Origin: Lactuca virosa
Taxonomy: Eukaryota; Streptophyta; Magnoliopsida; Asterales; Asteraceae
Direction of reading: 5' to 3'
DNA: 64,000 nt
Assembly (NCBI GenBank): GCA_928212115.1
Contig: CAKMRJ010005634.1
Coordinates: forward strand, 253,659,936 to 253,723,935
Shown here: one piece after another, positions 25,257 to 35,461 of the stretch
How the letters are laid out: every line of letters starts with the position of its first letter
How positions within the stretch are numbered: the first letter of the stretch is position 1
Program-made: the position numbers and the translations under genes
The notes under the pieces: generated by a model
Seen by the model: only the letters and a program-made list of their open reading frames with translations
The model's database searches: none
Told to the model about the DNA's origin: nothing

Positions 25257-26007
25257 CAAGTGGGAGACTGTTGGATAAGGTGTCTAAGTCCATAACTATA
25301 TTTGGTATGTACTTGATCCGACCCGACCCGGCATGGTCCATTTGGGTTGCACTTCACCGGAACAATTTGTATGGATAGTCTTTTGAGAATAGTATATTTA
25401 TGATTTATTAATATATTATAAGTTATAATATATTAATATGAAATCATATTATTTAATTAGTATTGATCAAGAATTAATTTGGAATTAATTTAATGATAAA
25501 AAAGAAACTAATTAAATATGAACTCTTATATATATATAGAATGGCTCAATGTTCATTTAGGATGGGCTAAGCTTGCATGGAAGTCCATGAATAGTCCATG
25601 GAGCTTTTAACCCATGGATCCTATGGAAATGAAAGGTCAAGGGTATTAGGGTTTACATGGATGTAACCCTAATCCACCATACTATATAAAGGAGTCCTTG
25701 GCACTTGAAATTGGCACTAGTGTGTGAGATAAGAAATCATAGCCGATTTCAAGAGTGTTTATATTCTCTCAAGTTTTCCAAGTTGTTGTGGTGATTTGTG
25801 ATTCCATTTGAGGCTTCCACACTATTGGGGCTAAGCTCTTAAAGGTTCAAGACTTCAAGCTCCATGAAAAGGTATGTCATCTAACTAGACTTTTGTAGTA
25901 TAGTTTCTCCATAATATGCTAGCTAGGATGATGCTTTGGAATTTTGTATATTTGCATGTATAATAGTGAAAACATAGATCCAAGGCACATAGGGTTGCAT
26001 GCACACC
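25257..26007 (+). repeat. Polypurine tract and truncated 3' LTR of copia B
   Basis: AAGTGGGAGAC precedes the LTR, which starts TGTTGGATAAGG at 25269. It has the same palindrome (25407-25437) and TATA box as the 5' LTR. It stops at GCATGCACACC (26007), lacking the last ~30 nt present at 19272-19302. Element E resumes at once. Confidence 0.92.
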
Positions 26008-27054
26008 TTTGGAATTTTGTCTTTGAGAATTTTGACCAAAGTAAGGTCTACGTTGAAAACCTGAGTTGTTTTGTCCAGATGAAGGTCTTGGTTGAAACCT
26101 TGAATTTTTTTTGTCCAAAAGATGGTCTGTTTTTAAAATTTGGTCTAAAATTTGATTGACCATGATTTGGGAGATATCTCTGGAGTTTTGTGTTTGCAAC
26201 CAACACACACAGTTGTTGATAGTCTGCTTCATCATTCGGATCAGACTGATCAAAGAATTATTTACAAAGGCATGGTTTTGAAAAGATGTAGCCTGATTAA
26301 AATGATTAAAGTTTTGATCATTGAAAGGTGTTTGGTTTTGCGAATATGTGGACATAAGAGGAAGTAGTCCTCCAAAAGCTGTAGAGGTAGGTGGGTCAAT
26401 CAAGGATTCATACGATTGAAGTTCTCCATACAAATTGTACAAAGTTTCAGTATGAATAGATGGATTTCCTGTATAATGAGTTTAACCTTTTTCCAGCTTT
26501 CAAAAAGATTGTTTAAAAACTTGAGATTTATCTCGTGCTGTGTCTTTTTGATAATCAAATTGTTCATTTTAACCATAATAAAATTGAACCTATCATAAGC
26601 ATCATGGATGGTTTCTGATGAAAGCATTTTGAAATTATCGAATTCATTCAAAACAGATGTTCTTTTGTTTCCGATAATTCTTTTATTTCCACAAAAACGA
26701 TTTTTCAAAGTTTCCCAGATTTGATTTGCGGTTAACAATATAATGTCATCCATTTGACTTAGAATACTGTGAGGTATTCCAGACAAAAGTTGCTTTTTTG
26801 GCTTGGATTTCCAACTTTCTTCTGATTTCAACTTGAGTGGCTTGATTTGTAGCAAGAGTAGCCATATATTCTAGAGTAATATATGTTCCTTCTATGCATT
26901 TCCATACATCTTCATTTAGGGTGTTAAGATGAAGATTCATACAGCCAACCCACAAATTATACTCTTCGGAAATAAGTATGGGTGCCCGTGAACCAGATCC
27001 TAAGCTATTGGCAATAGAGACAGAGTTCATGTTAGAGTAATTAGCAGAAGACAT
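26008..27054 (-). pseudogene. gag: gag N-terminal half of copia E, broken
   Basis: ATG at 27054 (MSSANYSNMNSVSIANSL), followed by the copia gag start pattern ISEEYNLWVGCMNLHLNTLN and KCIEGTY. The frame shifts near 26750-26855 into the part with ILLTANQIWETLKNRF and KMLSSETIHDAYDRFNF, and again near 26440 into the Gln/Asn-rich tract (FQPRPSSGQNNSGFQ). It ends at 26008 where B is inserted; the other half is at 17145-18537. Confidence 0.85.
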
Positions 27055-27215
27055 TTTTTTATATATAATTATTATTATTATTTTTTATTATTATTTTAAA
27101 AAAGGATTTTGAACAAGTGATATTAAAAATGAAATATTTAAAGAAAAGCTTATGGAAGGTTTATATAAACGCTAACCAAAAGTTTTCGACAAAAATTTCA
27201 AAGTAAATCACACAA

Positions 27216-27227
27216 GCTCTGATACCA
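27216..27227 (-). promoter_or_regulatory. Primer-binding site of copia E
   Basis: GCTCTGATACCA on the plus strand is a perfect complement-type Met-tRNA PBS read on the minus strand, two bases from the LTR end. Confidence 0.9.
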
Positions 27228-27550
27228 ATTGTTGAAAATATAAAATCTAATCACCACGAATAAAGGCTCGGATACTAGTTACTATGTGACAGATATATAA
27301 ATTAAAGAGATAAGATACGGATATATAAAGATTAAGAATTTCGGAATAAATATAAACATGAAAGCTATAAATGACTGAAAGCTATAATAATATAAATAAC
27401 TGTATTTAAATGATGTAAAGTTATAAATAATATAAATGAATGTATTTAAATGACGTAAAGCTATAATAAAATATATAACTATATAAATATATAAATATAT
27501 ACATATACATATCAAGTAGGTTCGTCAATAAATTTACTGAACGAGTATAG

Positions 27551-27690
27551 AGCTGGACTGATGGAATGACTGGTCTATAACTGGACTGATGTAACGACTG
27601 ATCTATAGCTTGACGGATGGAACGACTTCTTGATAATTGGACGGATGGAACGACTAGACTATAGCTGGACGGATGGAACGATTGGTCAAT
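27551..27690. repeat. 28-bp tandem repeat, five units
   Basis: Units start at 27551, 27579, 27607, 27635 and 27663, each like AGCTGGACGGATGGAACGAC followed by TGGTCTAT, with several differences. Confidence 0.9.
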
Positions 27691-28045
27691 AAAGTAGGTT
27701 CGCCAAATACATGAATGAACATGCTTAGGTTTGAACTGGATCTTAATAGACTTTGTTCTTATTTGTTCAAAGTTCGATTTGGTATTTGATAAGTAACAAA
27801 AAGTTCATCCAAAGCTCATTTTTATGTAAAACAGGTTGTTTACATAATAATACAAAATATACGGGATTATGTATTTGTATTTAAGGTATTTCTGGGTAAA
27901 GACATGTACACGGGTCATGTAAAGGAAAGGGTAAGTGACATGGGTCGTGTAGGAGGGTTTAGTCTTGAAAAGTTGATGAAAACGGGTACACGGGTCATGT
28001 AGGATAAGGCACAAGTGTCACGGGTCGTGTTGGTCGTGTTTCAAA

Positions 28046-28385
28046 GGTTTCCCAGGTCAAAATCATCCACGAAAATTCCTAGATGTAGGTAAGGTTCTAA
28101 ATAATTTGTCGTGAAAATCTCCCTATTCGTATCTTGGCTGTGTTATGCCGAGTTTTTTTTGTTTCTGACTTGAAGATTCTGATCTCGAAAACATAAATCT
28201 CTCTGTATACACAATTCTCTCTCGCGTCTCTTTGGGGTTTCCCTTGGTCAAAATATTTCTCGAAAATTCCTGGATGTAGGTAAGGTTATAAAGAATTTGT
28301 GGTGAAAATCTCATTAGTCGTATCTTGGCTATGTTGTGCCCAGTTTTTTTGTTTCCGACTTGAAGATTCTGATCTCGAAAACAAC
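28046..28385. repeat. 190-bp tandem duplication in the E LTR
   Basis: GGTTTCCC...GTCAAAAT at 28046 recurs at 28236 and the copies stay aligned through GATTCTGATCTCGAAAACA. The second copy ends near 28385. Confidence 0.85.
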
Positions 28386-30305
28386 AAGGTGGTGATGGTT
28401 GAGGTCATTTAAAAGGGTTTTTGAAGGAGTTTTTAGGAGGGTATTTGGAGGGTGTTTGGAGATTATATTGAGGTTGGAAGGAGGTTGATATAAGGTGGTG
28501 ATGGTGGTGAAGATGATGATCTTAAAGTTTGAAGATGAACCCGTGATAATTGTTTCCTCCAGAAAATCCTATATTTCCTGATGTATAAAATAGTAGCTTT
28601 GAAACCATAACATTTGTATAGAAAAGTTTCATTTGAACAAACCAAAACATAGTTGTTTGTAACCAAAAATGAAATCTGCATAAATACATTTCTGATATAT
28701 TCTAGTGAGTCGTTATAACCATACTAATATGACGGAGTGCCCGTTATGACGTTCTTCAGGCGTCGATTTCGTTTAAGACATTTGTCAACCTAGAATGGCC
28801 GGTCTAGCTGTAACGAACAGCGAAGGTGCGGGGGTGTCAACCCCGTATAGATCTTTAGACAAATTCTCGTTCCCCCTCCAAGAGACTCTAGTTATAACTC
28901 TTACAGGACTTTAGGCGTACACTATTATATGGAAATATATGTACTGTGTAGATTTGTCTGACTAGAATAATAACAGTTTTCTGAGAAAATTGTTGAAATC
29001 CATTATTTACTAATAAATAATATTAGTTGTATTTGTCACTAGATAGTTCGTGTCGTTCATTTCGTTTGTTGAAATCAATCCACTTTGAATATTTATCAAA
29101 TTGACCCAATATAATCGTAGCCGGCAAACAGCCCTTTTTCCTTTATAAAATACTAAGTGCGGCTCAATTTGTCGGAAAATGCCAAGTTATGATTTGTATA
29201 CAACTTTGACTTGTGTGGGTTTATGACAGCAGCTTTATGACACGCAAATATATTTGTCATAAAGGCTCTAATCGTACAAATATTTATATTAAATATTTAT
29301 AAAATACTCCCTAACAGTTTGCAAGAAGTCATTTATAGGGCATAAAGTTCCAAACTTTGAAGATTCTAGAAATAGTGACAACTTATAAGGTCTATTTTAG
29401 CAACTTTTTATTTCTAGATAAGAAGCCATGGATAAAAGGGGGTATGTTGGACATACTCAAAATTTGGGAGGCTTCTTTTGTAAACAAGGTATTTCGTGTT
29501 GGGTGATGAGGATATTTTCTGATCTTCATGAGATTTGTGAAATCTCACATTCATGAAAAGTTAAATAAAATAATAATATTTCTACACACACACACATCTA
29601 AACATACGTATACATGCAATTATTGAAGAATTTAGAACAAGAGTTGACTTGTACTCTCCCCCAAAAACAATAAAAATTTAGGAAAAAATGTGGGGTGTGA
29701 AGCTCACCTTGATTAGCTTGTTGGGTGATTTGAAGAGATGTGAAGAAGTTTCCAAGCTCCAAAACTTGGAAGGTTCTTTGAACTTAAAAATATTCTAAGA
29801 ATAATTTTTGTGTAAATATAATGAAGCCTTAGGAATATTATGAAGAATCACTAATCAAAGAAGATGAATACTTACAAAAATCTGGGAATTTTTCTTTGAA
29901 AGAATGAAACTTGGAGCTTCAGGAGTTGAGAGCACTTCTTAGGAGTTTGATGAGCATGAAAATGAGAAGTGTAATGTGGGGGAAAGAGGATTCACGTATC
30001 TAAATGGGGAGATAAAAAAGGTGACTTGACATTTGCATGGAGGGCTGGTGGATAAACCTTATTTTCTAGGGGTAATGTGTGTTTTACTGAGATTTGCATG
30101 GGAAATGAGGGATTTGCATCACATCATAAAGTTAAACTCTTTATCTACTTAGGATCTCTTAAATAAATCTTGGGTGTTATTTTATATAAATATGTTTAAA
30201 ATAAGAAAATTTTGGCATAAAATAGGGGTTTAAGGGGTCTAGGATATGAAAAATACGAGTTTGGAAGAATTACCGACGTCAAAATGCCTTAAAATGATGA
30301 AAAAG

Positions 30306-31071
30306 TAATGGGTTTTGAGCATTCTAACACTCCTAAGTGTACATGCAACCCTAGAAAACCTTGGATCTATGTTTGTCTAAAATACATGCAAAATACTTTT
30401 TCCAAGCTTCATAAACATATCTAGCATACATGGGGAACTTTAAACATAAAAGATGACTAGAATTACATACCTTGTAGTTGTTTTGATTCCTTGAAAACCT
30501 TGAGAGCCTAGCACCCCAAGTGTGATGCCTCAAATGTTTCACACAACCCCAAATGCTTTGGAATGACTTTGAGAGAATATAGAACACTTGAAAAATCGGC
30601 CTAGCCCTCTTGCAACTACTTGTGTAGCCGATTTTAGTAGATCACATGTTCTTTATATAGTGTGTTACATTTAGGGTTACACCATGTAAACCCTAATGTA
30701 ACATGGCTCTTCATTTCCATGACCCATGGGTTTGTAACTCCCATGGAGCATCCTATGGACCTTAGCCCAACTTGATAAACCATGGAGCCTTTAGCCCACT
30801 ATACAACTTATGGATGATTTACATAATCAACCCATATATCTAATTAGTCTTCTTTTGATCACTTAATTAATTCCAAATTAATTCTTGATCAATACTAATT
30901 AAATAATATTATTAATATATTAGAATCTTATAATATATTAATAAACCACAAGTGTTATTTCTCTCATTTAGTCTATCCAAATGAATGATGCCATGCAACC
31001 CAAATAGACCATGCCGGGTCGGGTCAAGTACATACCAGAAATAGTTATGGACTTAGACACCTTATCCAACA
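30306..31071 (-). mobile_element. Solo LTR of the copia A-D family
   Basis: A full LTR with both ends (first base pair changed, TAATGGG for TGATGGG) is flanked by AAAAG at 30301-30305 and 31072-31076. The G2 5' LTR shows the empty site with one AAAAG at 47983-47987. It has a TATA box and the AT palindrome. It arose by insertion followed by LTR-LTR recombination. Confidence 0.96.
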
Positions 31072-31494
31072 AAAAGTCCGAAAATGACAAAATTCTGGAG
31101 TGGAGGGTTGTTCCTGCGAGGTTCCGAAGTGCTTAGGAGGAGTTCCGGAGCCTCTTAGCAAAATTCGGAGTTAACTGGGTAATTTCCGGAGTCAAAAGAT
31201 AATTTCCGGAGTCAGATCATGAATTCCGAAGCGTATCCTCGGTTCTGGAGCGGGTCAGCAGCTTCCGAGAGGAGAGACTTTCCGGGGCGGAGTCTTCCCA
31301 GTGCGTGCGAGACGGTCCGAAGTGACCATTCCGGATCTCAACCCTTCCGGAGTGAAGGAAGTTCCGAAGTGCACAAGGTCCGATTGAGAAGGTTCCGAAT
31401 CAGAAGGTTCCGGACCAAGAGGGTTCCGGACCAAGAGGGTCCTTTTGGGTTTTCTCCTCCGGTTTTGGGCTGTTTTCGACTAAGGAAGGTACAT

Positions 31495-31711
31495 AGAGAG
31501 ATTTGGGAGAGATTCCACATACTTGGAGAGATTTGGGAGAGATTTCATATTCTTGGAGTGATTTGGGAGAGATTTCACATATTTGGAGAGATTTGGGAGA
31601 GATTTCACATACTTGGAGAGATTTGGGAGAGATTTCACATCCTTGGAGAGATTTGGGAGAGATTTCACAAAATTAGAGAGATTTGGGAGAGACTTGGGAG
31701 AGAGAGAGAGA
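31495..31711 (-). repeat. 30-bp minisatellite, G2 3' LTR
   Basis: About seven units of GAGAGATTTGGGAGAGATTT plus CACATACTTG. The spurious translation GEIWERFHIL comes from the 30-bp period. Confidence 0.9.
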
Positions 31712-31956
31712 TATAGTGGGAGAGATTGAGAGAGACTTTGTCGGGAGCCTTTATTAATGTTTTTCTTCATAGTTCAAAGACCGTAGACTTAGTTACATCA
31801 CATTTTGAGTGATATACACCCCCGAAGGGCACTTAATAGTATTTTATAGAGCTGTTACTTCGCTCAATCAGATTAGGGTTTTAAATCTTGAACATTTAAA
31901 ACTTTCAAGTGTTACTTGACTTGACTTTGACTTGACAAGAAGATTGCCGGTTGTCA

Positions 31957-33888
31957 CGTCCTCCCCCTCTTGAGGGAATTTCGTCCCGAAATTTTTGCTT
32001 TGAAGTAGCCTTCAAGGGTAAGAGAATAGGCGGGAGTACTTCTGGATCATTTGATCTTCACGCTCCCATGTGAATTCAGGCTCGCGCTTGGCGCTCCAAC
32101 GAACCTTTACAATTGGGATGCGACTTTGCTTAGTACGCTTCACTTCTCTGTCTATGATTTTGACTGGTTCTTCCACGAACAAGAGATTCTCGTTTATCTC
32201 CATCTCTTCGAGCGGAAAACAAGGGTTTCATCCGATAAGCACTTTTTCAAATTCGATACATGGAACACGGGGTGCACGTTGCTGAGCTCGGAGGGTAGCT
32301 GCAGCTTATAGGCCACTGGACCTATTCGGGCAAGAATCTCGAATGGTCCGATGTATCGCGGATTTAACTTTCCTCGTTTCCCGAAGCGGATCGTCCCTTT
32401 CCAGGGAGAGACTTTTAGTATCATGCGGTCTCCCACTTGGAACTCCAGTGGCTTTCGCCTTTTGTCTGCGTAGCTTTTCTGCCTATCCTGGGACGCTTGG
32501 AGTCGTGACTTGATTTGGACGATTTTCTCGGTTGTTTCCCGGATGATCTCTGGTCCTGTGAGGGTGCTATCCGGTAGTTGTCCTTTTTCCAGCTGGGTGT
32601 TACCCACCTCGGCCCAACAAAGGGGCGATCTCCACTTCCGATCATACAAGGCCTCGAAAGGGGCGACTTATATGCTTGTGTGGTAGCTGTTGTTATATGA
32701 AAATTCAACTAGGGGCAGGTGGGTATCTCGGGCTTTGCCAAAATCTATCACACATGCTCGGAGCATCTCTTCTAGAGTCTGAATGGTTCACTCGCTTTGG
32801 CCATCTGTCTGGGGGTGGTACGCAGTGCTCATATCTAGTCGGGTTCCTAATGCTTTCTGGAGTGACTTCCAAAAACGAGAGGTGAATCTACTATCCCGAT
32901 CTGAGATAATAGATATGGGGACTCCATGCAGTCTCACCACCTTTTTCAGGTATAATCGTGTTAACCTTTCCATTTTGTATGTCTCCTTTATTGGCAGGAA
33001 ATGGGCGGAATTCGTTAATCAGTCAACGATCACCCAGATAGCATCTAGACCATCTGCCGTCTTGGGTGATTTGGTTATAAAATCCATTGTTATCCTCTCC
33101 CATTTCCACTCGGGTATTTCGGGTTGCTGAAGTAGACCCGAGGGCTTCTGATACTCCACTTTAACCTTGGCGCAAGTGAGACACTTGCCTACGTAAGTGG
33201 CAATCTCCGCTTTTATGTTCGGCCACCAATAATGTTGTTTGATATCCAGGTACATCTTGTCGGAACCCGGATGGATAGAGTTCCTGGTCTTGTGAGCCTC
33301 AGTTATTATCACGTCTCGAAGTCCACCGAACCTCGGTGTCCAGATTCGGTCCATAAGATAAAAAGCTCCGTCTTCTTTGACCATCAGATTCTTTTCCATT
33401 TCGCGCAATGCCTCATTGGTGACGTTTTCCTGCTTCACGGCTTTGTGTTGAGCCTCTTTTATTTGTGAGGATAGATGGGAATGGACGGTCAGTGTCAACG
33501 TATTTACTCGGCGACCCGAGTACTCCTTTCGGCTTAAAGCATCGGCTACCACATTTGCTTTGCCTGGATGGTACTTGATTTCACACTCGTAATCGTTTAG
33601 CAGTTCGAATCATCTTCGCTGCCTCATGTTTAATTCTTTTTGATTCAGGATGTGCTGGAGGCTCTTGTGGTCTGTGAAAATGGTGCACTTTGTACCATAC
33701 AGGTAGTGCCTCCAAATCTTCAAGGCGAAGACCACAGCTCCCAGCTCGCGGTCGTGGGTGGTGTAGTTTAGTTCGTGGGTCTTTAGTTGCCTTGACGCGT
33801 AAGCTATCACTTTTCCTCGTTGCAGAAGCACACAACCCAACCCTTGATTAGAAGCGTCGCTGTATACTACGAAGTCCTCCATTCCTTC
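31957..33888 (-). pseudogene. pol: RNase H, integrase and chromodomain of G2, broken
   Basis: From 33888 leftwards: RNase H (FVVYSDASNQGLGCVLLQ, then FTDHKSLQHI), integrase zinc part (HPGSDKMYLDIKQHYWW, CLTCAKVK), core (MDFITKSPKT, IISDRDSRFTSRFW, STAYHPQTDGQSE), GPY/F module (LNPRYIGPFEILARI, VAYKLQLPSEL) and chromodomain (FVEEPVKIIDREVKR, VKVRWSAKREPEFTW). In-frame stops replace Trp at about 33608, Arg at about 33018 and 32787, and one more near 32668. There is a frame change near 32200. The G-rich tract next to the LTR (31957-31976 reversed) is the polypurine tract. Element C interrupts between RT and RNase H. Confidence 0.93.
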
Positions 33889-34663
33889 TGATGGGTTTTG
33901 AACATTCTATCACTTCCTAAGTGTACATGCAACCCTAATAACCTTGGATCTATGTTTGTCTAATTATCATGCAAAGTTGAATTCCAAGGTTATATTCCTA
34001 TCTAGCATACATGGGGAACAAATTTTAACTTGCATGAAAGATAGAATAACTTACCTTGTTGTTGCTTATGATCCTTGAAACCTTGTGAGCCTAGCACCCC
34101 AAGTGTGATGCCTCAAATGCTTCACACAACACCAAATCCTTTGGAATGACTTTAGAGAGAATACACACTTCTAAAATCGGCCTAGCCCTCTTATTTCTTA
34201 TGTGTCGCTGATTTTGGTGGAGAATGGGTTTCTTATATAGTGTTGACACATCTAGGGTTACACCATGTAAACCCTAATGTGTCATGACTCTTCATTTCCA
34301 TGACCCATGGGTTTGTAACTCCCATGGAGCATCCATGGAGCATCCTATGGGTGGAACCCAACTTGATAATCCATGGAGCCTCTTAGCGCACTATATAAGA
34401 TATGGAAGATTTTACATAATCTACCCATATATTTAATTAGTTATCTTTTGATCACTTAATTAATTCTAAATTAATTCTTGATCAAACTAATTAAATAATA
34501 TTATTAATATATTAGAACTTATAATATATTAATAAACCATAAGTGTTATTTCTCTCATTTTAGTTTATCCAATTGCATGGTGCCATGCAACCCAAATGGA
34601 CCATGCCGGGTCGGCTCAAGTACATACCAGAAATAGTTATGGACTTAGACACCTTATCCAACA
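33889..34663 (-). repeat. 3' LTR of copia C
   Basis: From TGATGGGTTTTGAACATTC to CTTATCCAACA. TATA box at 34231-34239 on the minus strand. A 12-bp duplication (CATGGAGCATC, near 34324-34345) is absent from the 5' LTR. Confidence 0.95.
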
Positions 34664-35461
34664 GTCTCCCACTTGGATAAGTCTAATAACTATAACTGCA
34701 ATACTTCAGGAACCGATCGGCAATCGTAGCTCTTTCAAGGTCTCTCGGAACTGAGAAGATGATGATACGTTAAGATAAGTGATCATATAATCCTCTGTTC
34801 TATATATCAGCCGGACAAATACATGGAACAGTGTCTTACTTTGTGTCCAGCAGTTTGTTTCCCGATTTCCGATTTGTTTGACAAAGAACTTAATTGAACA
34901 CATCAACTTAGTTCTGACCGGGCCCGGTACATAGGTCAAAACAATATCATCGAGGGGCCCAGATATCAGCTTCTAATCCAAGAAGGAACAGATAAACTTT
35001 GACTCATATGTTTGTTCTACCACTCATTGAATTATACACAAAAGCACGTTTTATAACATCGAGTTACCAATGCGTTAACGTACAATCAATGCATAACCAA
35101 CTCATAAGTAACAAATCATATCCCTAGGTTTGAAGACTTATATGATATTACCGTCTTACGATCACTCGAGATAAATTCCATGAAGTGATTCCAGTGAGCG
35201 TGGGTTGAGTCCAATGCTCATAACTTATGAGCACTCATGAGTGTTGTAGCCATGTCCAACAACTTAGACCTCTGCAACCAATCATGACAGTCTTGATTCA
35301 TACCTACTTCCGACATATGACCGGCTGTGGAGGTTCGAATAATATGATATACCAAACATAATTATTCTGGAAGTCAACACATGCAAAAGAAATATAGTAA
35401 ACGATCGACAAGAGATAGCAACACTTTACTCATAAATAAAACACCTTTTATTCAAGGTTAT
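34664..35461 (-). other. Polypurine tract and 3' untranslated region of copia C
   Basis: GTCTCCCACTTGG beside the LTR is the reversed polypurine tract (CCAAGTGGGAGAC). The rest is noncoding and matches the corresponding regions of A, B and D. Confidence 0.75.

Larger units (their letters stand above)
18538..26007 (+). mobile_element. Copia element B (defective, degenerate pol) inserted in E
   Basis: Two LTRs of the A/C/D type flank a leader with hairpins, a short gag, and about 3.7 kb with only traces of pol. The 5' flank base pairs before the LTR are GGAAG. The 3' LTR ends early at 26007, about 30 nt short, so no target duplication can be checked. Element D on the other strand has the same interior in the same order, so B and D form one family of defective elements. 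Confidence 0.9.
15311..28545 (-). mobile_element. Copia element E (long-gag type), split by B and cut by A
   Basis: Read on the minus strand: 5' LTR (27230-28545, truncated at its far end), PBS, gag, [element B inserted], rest of gag with a coiled-coil part, protease, integrase, then cut at 15311 by A. RT, RNase H and the 3' LTR should lie beyond the left end of the A/G1 insertion, outside the window. The long gag with a coiled coil and one CCHC knuckle differs from elements A-D. It may belong to the SIRE group, but I am not sure. Confidence 0.85.
27230..28545 (-). repeat. 5' LTR of copia E, truncated by G2
   Basis: It begins TGTTGAAAATATAAAATC next to the PBS and runs to the start of G2 similarity at about 28546, so the far terminus is not seen. 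It has no similarity to the A-D LTRs and contains two tandem repeats listed separately. No gene. Confidence 0.7.
28546..31956 (-). repeat. 3' LTR of gypsy G2 (truncated, with solo copia LTR inside)
   Basis: Matches the 5' LTR from ATAATTGTTTCCTCCAG onward. The terminal part present at 45883-46225 is missing. Relative to the 5' LTR it also lacks about 93 bp near 31911. G1 keeps that segment, so this is a deletion. The right end is CCGGTTGTCA. The region 31080-31490 is rich in TTCCGGA/TTCCGAA motifs, as at 48000-48430. Confidence 0.9.

Noticed and set aside
27216..27227. tRNA-like sequence matching initiator Met-tRNA (and the other PBS sites)
   Set aside because: Only the 12-nt primer-binding complement is present, so these are PBS sites and not tRNA genes.
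27282..27515. Hydrophobic 77-codon minus-strand ORF resembling a membrane protein
   Set aside because: AT-rich LTR sequence gives Ile/Tyr/Phe codons; no conservation or context.
31219..31770. ORFs with the repeat GEIWERFHIL or KSLPNLSKYV (also 4040-4228 and 48103-48712)
   Set aside because: The 30-bp LTR minisatellite keeps every frame open. The peptide repeat follows from the DNA period, and the frame is not shared between copies at its edges.
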